Assembly: GCA_028023455.1 (NCBI GenBank)
Contig: JAQFVV010012419.1
Span: 1,908,625 to 1,972,624, forward strand
Origin: Epiperipatus broadwayi
Taxonomy: Eukaryota > Onychophora > Udeonychophora > Euonychophora > Peripatidae
Reading direction: 5' to 3'
Length of the DNA: 64,000 nt
Part shown: positions 48,720 to 57,708 of the stretch, piece after piece
How positions within the stretch are numbered: the stretch's first letter is position 1
How the letters are laid out: the number at the start of each line of letters is the position of its first letter
Notes under the pieces: model-generated
The model's database searches: none
What the model was told of the DNA's origin: nothing
The model's input: the letters and a program-made list of their open reading frames with translations, nothing else
Made by a program: the position numbers and the translations under genes

Positions 48720-49790
48720 GATGTGTGTATATATATATATATATAAGTAGAGAAGAAAGATGGTGCCATCTTTTTCTCATATTTCTGGCTTGTGTTTTTG
48801 AATTGAGAGTTTCATGTATAGCCATTATTACATCTGATTGGCTATCATGTAAGCATTTTTAAGGTGCATCAGTCAAAGATTTTAGACTTTAATGTCATTA
48901 CTATATCATCTGCTTGCATTTAATAAATTTAATATATTTACATTTGTTACGATCATTTCATTAGATTTGAAAATTACTGTGTAGTAAATTGAAAGATTGC
49001 ATGTTGTTTATTTATATATAATATTTAATGAATTAAATGTGAAGGTGTTTTAAGCTTCACGCTCTTAGTTCAGTATGCTTGAGTCTGGCTTATTTATACA
49101 TAAATTTAAGTAGAGAAAAAGGTGGTTCCATCTTTTTCTCATATTTTTGGCTTGTGTTTTGAATTGAGAGTTTCATGAGTGGTCATTATTACTTCTGATT
49201 GGCTGTCACATAAGCATTTTTAAGGCACATCAGTCAAAGGTTTCAGCCTTTCGTATTATTATTATATCATCTGCTTGCACTTAATAAATTTAATATATTT
49301 ATACTTTATTGAATATTTTGTTTTGCTCTTCTCTTAAGTGTCAAAATATCACATCCATAAGTAAGAACTCTAAAGAATATTTATTAGAATTTTTTTTAAA
49401 CACATAGGCATATTTGTTTTTAAAATTGCCATTTCTATCAAAAGCACTCTATACAAGTTTAATTATATGATTAATTCATCCATTATTTTTACATTGTATT
49501 GATGATCTGATTAAAGTACTTGCAGTTGTTCATATCTTCTAATTCATTGTTATAAATCTTTATTTTCTTATTCCTGAGAGATTTTTATCACTTATCTTTA
49601 GTTTTATTTTCTTACTTTCATCTGATAAGTCTAGGAACATTTCCTGAAGTTGTGAAATATTATTTGAAAAAGCAACCATATTGGTGACAAAATCTAATAA
49701 CTAGATAATATATACCTTGAAGTTGATAATATCATACCATATTTTAAAAATTACCCTGATATTTTATCCTATGCCTGCAAGATTTTAATT
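48030..49790 (-). pseudogene. RTE-type LINE remnant (copy D), split by an insertion
   Basis: 48030-48560 matches the 3' part of copy B (19.15-19.5 kb): ACAATCTCTTGGA and AATAATGTCTGTAA-like landmarks. 49305-49790 continues it exactly where copy B reads TTGTTGAATGATCTG... and then CATAAGTAAGAACT. Later, AGCACTCTATACAAGTTTAAT, CTTACTTTCATCTGA and GGAACATTTCCTGAAG correspond to the post-RT and motif D regions of copy C in reverse complement. The intervening 744 bp is a separate palindromic element. The copy lacks most of the RT domain and its 5' part and is full of stops. Confidence 0.78.
48561..49304. mobile_element. Palindromic repeat (REP-F) inserted into RTE copy D, with 9-bp target duplication
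   Basis: TTTATTGAA flanks it on both sides (48552-48560 and 49305-49313). The LINE sequence on the two sides becomes continuous when this segment is removed. The outer ends are inverted: GAAAGGCTGAAACCTTTGACTGATG near 48570 against CATCAGTCAAAGGTTTCAGC near 49229. Inside, the unit occurs three times: minus at 48585-48672, plus at 48785-48900 and plus at 49110-49255. The first and second enclose (GT)n and (AT)n at 48684-48745. The final 45 bp (ATCTGCTTGCACTTAATAAA and onward) also occur after the second unit near 48908. There is no coding capacity. Confidence 0.8.
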
Positions 49791-50410
49791 TTAAGATTAT
49801 AAATAGTGAACTTAGTTTTCTTGCACTGAATATCTTTGACTACATTGAAATGATTAAATTAAAATATTATAGTATAGTAAAGTACAATTTCAATTCTTGG
49901 ACCATTCTTTTAAAAGGCAATAGAAATCCCTTTAAATACTATCATTACTATATAAAAGTATAATCTATGTGGTTTTAATAATTGTGATATTGTTTTTTAG
50001 GTTTATATGTTATTTTTAATATATAAAATTTAAAGGAATTATAAACAATTAGCAATCTTTCTCTTTGCATGTGTATATATATAATTATATAATTGAGTAT
50101 TTATAAATACAGTAATCAGATTTAAAAAAAATTTATCCACTTAGTAGCACTTTTGACTATTCTTGTAGTCTTTTTCAACTAACACTTTGAAAGGCTAACC
50201 TTCTCACAATTCTGTGATCTTAACATTTGCTGCCTGTCCATTAATTAAGTCATGTTTGTATTTGTATAATAGCATAGCTTCTTTTATTATTTTTTTTAGC
50301 ACTACTGAATAGTTAAAATTTTTAAAATATATCTGATTACTATATTTATAAATAGTCAATTAGATAATTACGTATATTGCTTTGAAGCAGTACAGACATT
50401 GAATTATCTC
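49791..50410. other. AT-rich stretch, no feature seen
   Basis: No gene or defined repeat. Confidence 0.5.
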
Positions 50411-50743
50411 AAAACAAGCTTATTTTATTTTTACTTGTTTTCTTTTTATTTTCAATAAATGCCAGCAAGAGAATGCATTCAAAATCTCTATCTAGAATTA
50501 TTCCCATCCCCAAATCAGTTTTGAGATAATGGTTCTTATCAATGATGGAATTATGACATCCAGAAACCAGATCTGGGATTGAGTTTGTATTTTGGATCTG
50601 ATATTTGAATGTCCTAATTCCTCATTGATGAGAACCATTAGCTCAAGACTGGTTTGGAGATGGGGATAATTCTAGATGAAGATTTAGAATGCATTCTCTT
50701 GCTGGCATTTATTGGAAATAATAAAAATAAAATAAGCTTGTTT
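50411..50743. repeat. REP-E foldback element
   Basis: The left arm 50411-50540 and right arm 50620-50743 are imperfect reverse complements. Outer ends are AACAAGCTTATTTTATT against AATAAAATAAGCTTGTTT. Inner segments are AATGCCAGCAAGAGAATGCA against TGCATTCTCTTGCTGGCATT. The loop (about 50541-50619) contains TGGGATTGAGTTTGTATTTT, which recurs at 51004. The plus-strand open frame at 50654-50860 is probably fortuitous. Confidence 0.82.
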
Positions 50744-51000
50744 AGAGCTATTAGCATCTCTTTATATTACATTTGTAAATACAAGCTAAATAAGTCAAAT
50801 GATGTAGGACTTGATTTCACTAATATTATATTTTGGTTGTTAAGGTTTGGACTATATTAGATTGCTAAGTCTATTAATATATGGTGTATCTGAATTTATT
50901 TCAGTCCAATATGGTGATTTCAGTTAGAGAACTGGATTTTAAAATATATAAATATCTGAAAATTTCAGATATTCTACTTAATAGTTAAGTATTAGATAAA
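50744..51000. other. REP-E flank
   Basis: TCTTTATATTACATTTGTAA followed by ACAAGCTAAATAAGTCA at 50758-50800 recurs at 51370-51405, so this short flank belongs to the REP-E family or was duplicated with it. The rest is not recognised. Confidence 0.5.
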
Positions 51001-51440
51001 TGCTGGGATTGAGTTTGTATTTTGATTTGGTGTCTAAAGATCCTAGCTCCTCACTGATGAGAGCCATTAGCTCAAAAACAATTTGGGGATGGGGATAATT
51101 CTAGATAGAGATTTTGATTATAAATTTATTTAACACACATTGATTATGTAAATAATATTTATTAAGGCAATAAACCTCAAAAGTGTGCGCTTGAAAATGT
51201 GAAGGTAGGGACCTCTATAGGATCTTAACCACAAGCTTATGCTTTGGAAGAAAAGAGGGGAACCCTTCTTTACTTCAACCTACTTTCTATATAGATTTTG
51301 AATGCATTCTCATGCTGTCATTTATCACAAATAAAAAATAAAATAAAATAAATTTGTTTAGACTATCGCTCTTTATATTACATTTGTCAATACAAGCTAA
51401 ATAAGTCACAACATGATATATGACTTGATTTCATTAACAC
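51001..51440 (+). repeat. REP-E partial copy interrupted by REP-C
   Basis: 51001-51116 and 51301-51440 together correspond to 50560-50820: GGGATTGAGTTTGTATTTTG, CTCACTGATGAGAGCCATTA, GGGGATGGGGATAATTCTAG, then GAATGCATTCTCATGCTG and the ACAAGCTAAATAAGTCA tail. The interruption is a 176-bp REP-C copy. Confidence 0.8.
51117..51292 (+). mobile_element. REP-C copy inserted in REP-E with 8-bp flanking duplication
   Basis: AGATTTTG occurs immediately before (51109-51116) and after (51293-51300). The insert contains the REP-C landmarks TAGGGACCT, CTTAACCACAAGCTTA, AAGAGGGGAACCCTTCTTTA and CAACCTACTTTCTAT in the order seen at 23.1 kb. No clear terminal inverted repeats are visible. The 8-bp duplication would fit a hAT-mobilised or other non-autonomous element. 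Confidence 0.7.
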
Positions 51441-51471
51441 CCCCCCATATGTATATATATATTCAACAATG

Positions 51472-51790
51472 ATAAAGATATGTGTAAAAGATTATGATTT
51501 GAGCTAACTAATGAGTGCTGATTTAACATGAAATATGCATCTTGGGGATCATAGATCCTTTTCATATGATTTTGCTGTATGTTTATGATTACATCCTCCA
51601 CAATATATTAAAAGTGAATTGAAACCAGTCCATATCTTGTGTGAGATTGGAGTAATGAAAATTACACTATAGAAATAATATTCATTATTGGATAATCTCT
51701 AGTCTAATTATTAATATATTTTCATTAAGTGATTTATATCAAAGTTATGAGGGCATCATATTTGATACTTATCAATTAAACTAGTAATCT
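51472..51790 (+). repeat. REP-B dispersed repeat
   Basis: It begins GATATGTGTAAAAGATTATG and contains GAGTGCTGATTTAACATGAAA, a TTACATCCTCCACAA segment, AAATTACACTATAGAAATAA and a tail ending near AACTAGTAATCTGC. It matches the copies at 44.3 and 52.3 kb in order with about 15-20 % visible divergence. Confidence 0.75.
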
Positions 51791-51815
51791 GCTATCTATA
51801 TACATTTGTATATGT

Positions 51816-52266
51816 AACCATTAGAAACCAGTCAACACTTAAACAATCCCAATATAAATAAAAATCAAGAATTTCAAACTGTTGTCAAGGCAACCTCTTT
51901 TAGCAATAGAGGTAGAAAATGGAATCCCACCTCTATTAATGTTCTCATATATTTAAATAGATACCCAAGATTGCAACTTGACCACAGAAATTGAAATTAT
52001 TTATAGAGAAAAGTCTAAATAAATATCCTTGAACAGTAAATATAACTTGTTCTGAATGCAGACTAATAAATAATTAATTATAACATTACAAATTGCAATT
52101 ATAATTTTGCAAATTACACCCAAAGTATTCCTTAAATAATCAGTGTAATAATGCTAAAGGCTAAATGGGTTTATAAGTAATCATTAGAAATCAGACAATC
52201 TTTAGACAGTCTCAAAATAGATAATTATCAAGAATTTCAAATTGCTGTCAAGGCAACCTCCTTTTA
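51816..52266. repeat. Direct repeats of a 90-bp segment flanking a spacer
   Basis: A segment with CATTAGAAACCAG, AATCAAGAATTTCAAA and GTCAAGGCAACCTCTTTTA at 51816-51905 recurs at 52172-52266 immediately before the next REP-B copy. The two are about 356 bp apart. The spacer between them is not recognised. Confidence 0.75.
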
Positions 52267-52512
52267 CAGATATGTGTAAGAGATTGTGGTCTGGGACAAT
52301 CAATGAGTGCTGGTTCAGCATGAAACATGCATCTCAATAATCACAAATGTTTTTTACATGTCTTTGGTCATATTTTTATGATCACATTCCTTCACAAGGT
52401 CTTAAAAGCAGATAAAAGACCCAATGGCTATCTTGAGTAGAAAGGATGTAGTAAAAATTACACTACAGAAATATTATTTATTATTGGATAATCTCTGGTT
52501 TAATAAATGATT
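52264..52512 (+). repeat. REP-B dispersed repeat
   Basis: GATATGTGTAAGAGATTGTG, then GAGTGCTGGTTCAGCATGAAA, GTCTTTGGTCATATTTTTAT, CACAAGGTCTTAAAAG and AATTACACTACAGAAATATT. This is the clearest copy of the core together with 44.3 kb. It shows no A/B-box pair that I trust. Confidence 0.78.
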
Positions 52513-54767
52513 GTATAGTTTTTCCATGTCCTATGTTATTTAGTGAAATGTTAGAGTTTCAGACTTTAGATCTAAGATCTTAGGATCAATTGCAGTTCTG
52601 GCATTTCCAATATTCACATGACTTATAAACTGTGACCAATAAAGTCATTTAATAAATGTCCAGCACAATTTAGAGCAATAATAGAGGGTCAAATTATGGA
52701 TTGTAATATCATCAGATTGGTTATGGTTTTGGTGCTTTTGATTTTCAATTTTCTTTGAACTCCTAGCAATAAAGCTATTCAGTTATTCAATAAACTGGGG
52801 GTCTACTATGTTATGAATATTATCAGTTGGGTCAAAAACAGCACTAAGCTGTAATCTGTAAAGGAGTTAATATTCTATAATCTTTTCTGCATAGTAGACC
52901 TTCACTATCTATTGAATTATAAGTGAATAAGGAAAGAAATAAAAGATAGATTGAGTTACTATTCAGTTATTATTAATTCATCAATCATTTTATAAGATCT
53001 TAAACTTCTGCCTTTGTGTTCAATATTATTATTCCAATCATAAAGTGGCACATATTTCCTTTAAATCAAGTCACTAATAATAGAGTTAAGATCAAAACAA
53101 TATATTACAAGTCTTTTATTTAGTTAATATAAAAATAGAATCATAAGAAATTATATCACTTGGTAGTATCATGATTTTGAAAAAGTTAATAATTTTAATA
53201 TTCTACATCTGATGATAATTTTCATAGGTAATATATATTTTCATAGAATAAGCTTCAAATTTCATATCAATATGTTTCATTTTGAACTGTCTTTTTAATG
53301 CAACTATTATTTTAATCTTGGAGGCTACTGGACTACATTTTATTCAATAAGTGGTATCTTTAAGTGCCTGTATAATGCAAACTTTTGTTGCAATCAGCCT
53401 CCCAACTATTATGCATTACATGTCACTGCTTTAACAAATATATATCCACATGTTGTTTTCTGTTTAAATAAATTATTTATAGTATTCAGAGAACATATTG
53501 TGCTTTTCCAACACTAAGAGTTTGTGCACAAAAATTATAAAAGAATAAATCTGAATCAGAACTTTTGTGCCTATAATTAATGGATTGAAATGTATTACAC
53601 AAAGATACATATTTTTATGATAATTAGCCAGGAGATTACTGATAGTGTGAAAATCTTATGATAAGCTGGAACCTAAGTGACCAAATATAGTAAGTTTAAT
53701 AACACTGAGAGGAGTCAAAAAAAATTGCTTGAATCAAAAACAATTAATAAATTTATCTTTTTATTTCCTATAGAAGAAAAAGGCAAACTTGGTCAGGGAC
53801 TGTTTATTGGCCATTTACATATTTGATAAGATTCCATTATCTTTCCCATATGGGTCATATCAATATCCCTAGCTTAGTACCTGGTTGTTTTGAATTATTT
53901 AAGTAAAAGTTTAAAACTTCTATCTGAAGCACAAATTCGCCCAGTTAAAAAAAGAAACAATATAGGTTTTTGGAAGGTAATGGAAATATAAGATGGGTAG
54001 CTAAAGTATTTAAAAAAAAAAGTTGGTAATATTAGAGTAATTTATTGAACAATTATAAAAAGACAAAAATAATTGGATTGACTATATTCGTAAAAGTTTG
54101 AAAATAAAAATGTGTTAGATAAAAGTGTAAAAAAAAATAAAACAGAAACAATTTCATAAATGATAGGAGTAGATTAATTATCGATATTTATTTATTAGAT
54201 GAAAGTAGTTAGAATAAAAGATAGTAAGACGAGATAAGGATTTCATGTGAATTATGGAATGTGTTATCAGGCATATAATTAGCGACGATTCAAAAATATA
54301 AATTTAATTTTATGGATAAAGGTTAAATATACAATGGATGGTTTATTAATTAAGCTATTAACAATCAAAAATCTTTTAAAGATGAAAGAACTGAAGACGA
54401 TTGAATTGGAAAAGATTATAGCAATCATATTAAATATATCTGCTTAAATTCATAAAAAGCATTTTATTTTACGGTCATGTTTAGAAAAATAATCAATTTT
54501 ATGAAGGAAAAAAAATCAAAATATAAATTACAGAGGAAGAAGGGAGGGGAAGAAATATTGACATCAAATACATTTATATTATTTGCTTATAAAGCAGAAC
54601 ATAAACAAATCATAAACACTTATTATTTACCGAATATAAAAACTGTTTGTTTATTAAAATTTTATCAAAAGCTTTTAATAAATAATCATGAAATAAACAT
54701 AATTCCATTTTCGCGTACATTTTGTAAAATAAAAAATATATAAATGTAAAAAAAACTCCGTACGATT
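52513..54767. other. AT-rich stretch, no gene seen
   Basis: About 2.25 kb. The plus-strand frame at 54477-54743 (88 codons) is Lys- and Ile-rich, as expected by chance in such DNA, and shows no domain. Nothing else is recognisable. Confidence 0.5.
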
Positions 54768-54850
54768 CCATCTCATAGTCACGTGATTTGATAAAGCTGT
54801 TATCATGTGATTTTATAAAGATCTTATCACATGATCTTAAGATGGAATTT
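54768..54850. repeat. Miniature inverted repeat, about 80 bp
   Basis: ATTCCATCTCATAGTCACGTGAT at the left is mirrored by ATCACATGATCTTAAGATGGAAT at the right with mismatches. A third related motif, TTATCATGTGAT, lies in the middle. It may be a very small foldback element. Confidence 0.5.
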
Positions 54851-55480
54851 AAATATCAAGTTTCAAAATCTTCAGAATATTAAATGCATTTCAAATTTAT
54901 ATTTTAAGTGTTTTATTAAATATAGGAAAATAAGGAATGAATCTTTTTTTTCTATCTTTTCACATCTTTCATATTGATTCATCTTATTCGCATATGTTTT
55001 CATTCAATAATAAGAATAAAATAAACAGATAAAAACAATTCACGCTGAAATGTTAAATGACTATGAAGCAGGAATGGAAATTTAAACGGTAAATAAAATG
55101 CCATATAATGGAGGAAAAAGTGATAAAAAGCATTATATAATGTTCCTAAAAATAGATTTTGCTAGTTTCTACACGCAAAAATATTGAGAACATTTTTCTG
55201 TATTTCTTTGAATTTTTTTTAAAAACAAACCTCTGTAATAATAACTAAATTAGATCATTTTGATAGAAAAATTTATTTAAAGTTTGTTGAATAATGGCAG
55301 CCCATATACGTTATTTATCAAATAAGAATGTGTATATAAACTTTAGATTTATTAAAGTTTGAAGGTGAAGCTTTAAAAAAACATGATATGATTTAGGTAA
55401 GAACACAAACTATAGACAAAAAATATTTATTATTTTTATTATCCTATTGCTTATATGTACAAAACTGTTTTCAGTCAAAC
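54851..55480. other. AT-rich stretch, no feature seen
   Basis: No gene or defined repeat. Confidence 0.5.
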
Positions 55481-55495
55481 AACTTAGTATTAAAC

Positions 55496-55699
55496 CAGGC
55501 AAAACTCTCCATATGTATTGCCACACAGTGCAAGCCAGAGTAATCAATGGATGCCAGAAGGCTTGTGCATAAAATCCTCATCTAGTGCCTACTCATCCAA
55601 TATCCCCAGACTGATGGGATTTTATGCACAAGCCTTCTGGCATCCATTGATTACTCTGGCTTGCACTGAGTGGCAATATATAAGGAGAGTTTTGCCTGT
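55496..55699. repeat. Near-perfect hairpin, 83-bp arms
   Basis: The left arm 55496-55578 and right arm 55617-55699 are almost perfectly complementary, with a loop of about 38 bases. The arms are unusually G+C-rich for this window and include GCCAGAAGGCTTGTGCAT against its complement. Weaker complementarity extends outward by about 45 bp on each side. The 71-codon plus-strand frame across it reads through both arms and is unlikely to be a gene. A transcript would form a long dsRNA hairpin. Confidence 0.9.
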
Positions 55700-56640
55700 T
55701 TTAAGAACAGTTATAAGCAAGCATAAGAAATAGTGATCATGTGATTTTTATTAACTTAATATTAATTTAGATGAATGATTAGAAAAATGTGATTTAAATA
55801 ATATGTATTTAGATTTGATATTAGGTACCATAGATATTATTTCTGAAATACAGGCATTAGTTATATGCTAATAATCAATTACCAATGTTGAATGTTTAAG
55901 ATTATTGTTTTCTTATTATCTGCTTTTTCTCCTATTACCCACAAGTGATTTAATATATCTAAGAGATGTCAGGAGAAAATAAATTGTTCAATAATAGTCC
56001 ATAGTGATTCACAATCACAGTATTATCTTTATATTTTTCAAATTAATATTTAAAGAATGTTTACATAAGTTTAAGCATTAGTACTTTGGGAATGAAAGCC
56101 TTATTTGGAAACACTATTTGCACTATGGTATGACAGAATCACAAATCATAGCATTTTCAACCATCATCATTTAATAATTTCAAAAATGTAATTCATAGCT
56201 TTCATTGATGATTTTTAGATGTAAATCCTATCAGTGATTGGAAAAAATAAAAACTGTCTGATTATAAACTTATTTCTACTCTCTACTGTATGTGACATAA
56301 TTAATATTGCATTACATCATTTCTATGAAAAAGGATTATTTTACAAATGCCATCTTTACTGTAAATTCTATTTGGAAATCTTATGATTGACTTTTTTCGC
56401 AGACATTTCCTCTTAATAAGCAATGACTTTTAGCAACTGTTTGTAATATTAAATTTATTTTGCAATTTTTATTGAGAGTAGTATCAAATGTAAGACTGTT
56501 TATCAGTTTCAGATATTGATACTTCAGACAATAAGTCTCAACAGCCGGAATCCTTTTAAACTGACATTTTTCTCATATGCTTATAGAATCGATCTTCATT
56601 TTCTTAGAGATAATCTATACATTTTCTTCAACTCTATCTA
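55700..56640. other. AT-rich stretch, no feature seen
   Basis: No gene or recognised repeat. Confidence 0.5.
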
Positions 56641-56644
56641 ATAT

Positions 56645-57330
56645 TCAAAGAACTTGAGTTAGCAAGTTGAAAAAGTATGCCAAAACAAAATTAGGTTACT
56701 AACACTAAGCTAGCTTTTGGTGAATTTTCACAAAATCTGTGTGGATGATTTTACAGTAAGTTTTAGATTGCCTACCTCTCTTAACCACCTTCTAAACAAC
56801 ACCAAGAATAAAACTCCTTTCAAAGATGATCCCCTAATCATATATAGATCTCAGGCCTTGCTCCAACCTTCAGTCTGGTGAGTTTTGGTCCAATAGAACA
56901 ATGGGAATTTCCCAGCACACATGTCTATATAAAAAAGCAAAATTAAGGCATGAATACAAATCAATTTTTGTTGAACATAATTATGGCTACAGGGCACATC
57001 TTTTCTCACTCTAATGTTAAAACAGTATGCACAAAGAGGGATGATGGGAAAAAATGAAAGAGGCATGGGCAATTGCAGGAGCCATCATTCAATTAATAGA
57101 AAAGATTTCTGTATCCTACTATCAAATAAATGGAATATATAATTTGCATACTGGGATAAAGTTCATATTTTCCAACTACTATATATTGGGACTACCAATT
57201 GGGTGGTATTTTACACTATGATTCTGATAAAAATTTGCCAAAGGTTAACCTAGTGCTAGTAATATAATTTTGTTTTGGCATACCTTTTCATATTGACTTG
57301 CTAACTCATGTTCTTCAAGTATTATATAAT
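56645..57330. repeat. Foldback element with 80-95-bp arms and unique interior
   Basis: The left arm at about 56647-56725 (GAACTTGAGTTAGCAAGTTG, ATGCCAAAACAAAATTA) is mirrored at about 57233-57325 (TAATTTTGTTTTGGCAT, GACTTGCTAACTCATGTTC). The interior, about 500 bp, is richer in G+C than its surroundings. It has a 73-codon minus-strand open frame (56851-57072) without a recognised domain. It resembles a MITE or a non-autonomous DNA transposon. Confidence 0.75.
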
Positions 57331-57419
57331 TATATGAGAAAAGTTTAATTTTTGTGAAATCAACTCTAGCTATAAAAGTTTACATTTTATTAATATATAT
57401 TTTCATATATATATATACA

Positions 57420-57610
57420 CACACGTAATCTTGTGGAAGAAAAATAATCTTCACACAGGCACTACTAGATTAAATTTACTATAAACTAAGCAACATTCCT
57501 TTAACACTTTAAGCAAATAATTTTATTTATTATAACAGTTTCAACTGTACTAGCAGTCTTCTTCAGATCTACATCATAAAAAATTATACAAATATTATAT
57601 CAATACAATC
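57420..57610 (-). repeat. Repeat with CTGAAGA...GAAAC signature
   Basis: On the minus strand, AGATCTGAAGAAGACTGC followed by a few bases and CAGTTGAAACTGTTATAA matches the core of the tandem copies inside the 24.3-kb foldback. Short (TA)n and CACACACAC runs lie just upstream at 57405-57424. Boundaries are not clear. Confidence 0.55.
57535..57568 (-). ncRNA. Hammerhead-like core, candidate
   Basis: CUGAAGA, then A-G, a four-pair ACUG/CAGU stem with loop CUAGUA, then U and GAAAC. The stem is the same as in the 24.43-kb copy while the loop differs. Convincing stems I and III are not visible. Confidence 0.22.
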
Positions 57611-57708
57611 AAAATGCTTATTCTTCATATTTTCATATAAAATTATAATAAAACAAAATAATATAAAACAAAAACAACTCAATTCAAAAACTTTTCAAAC
57701 AAAATTTT

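Noticed and set aside
54477-54743. 88-codon plus-strand frame as a gene
   Set aside because: Lys/Ile/Asn-rich composition expected from AT-rich DNA, no recognisable domain and no supporting context.
55518-55733. 71-codon plus-strand frame
   Set aside because: It reads through both arms and loop of a hairpin. Its composition comes from the G+C-richer arms and it matches nothing recognisable.
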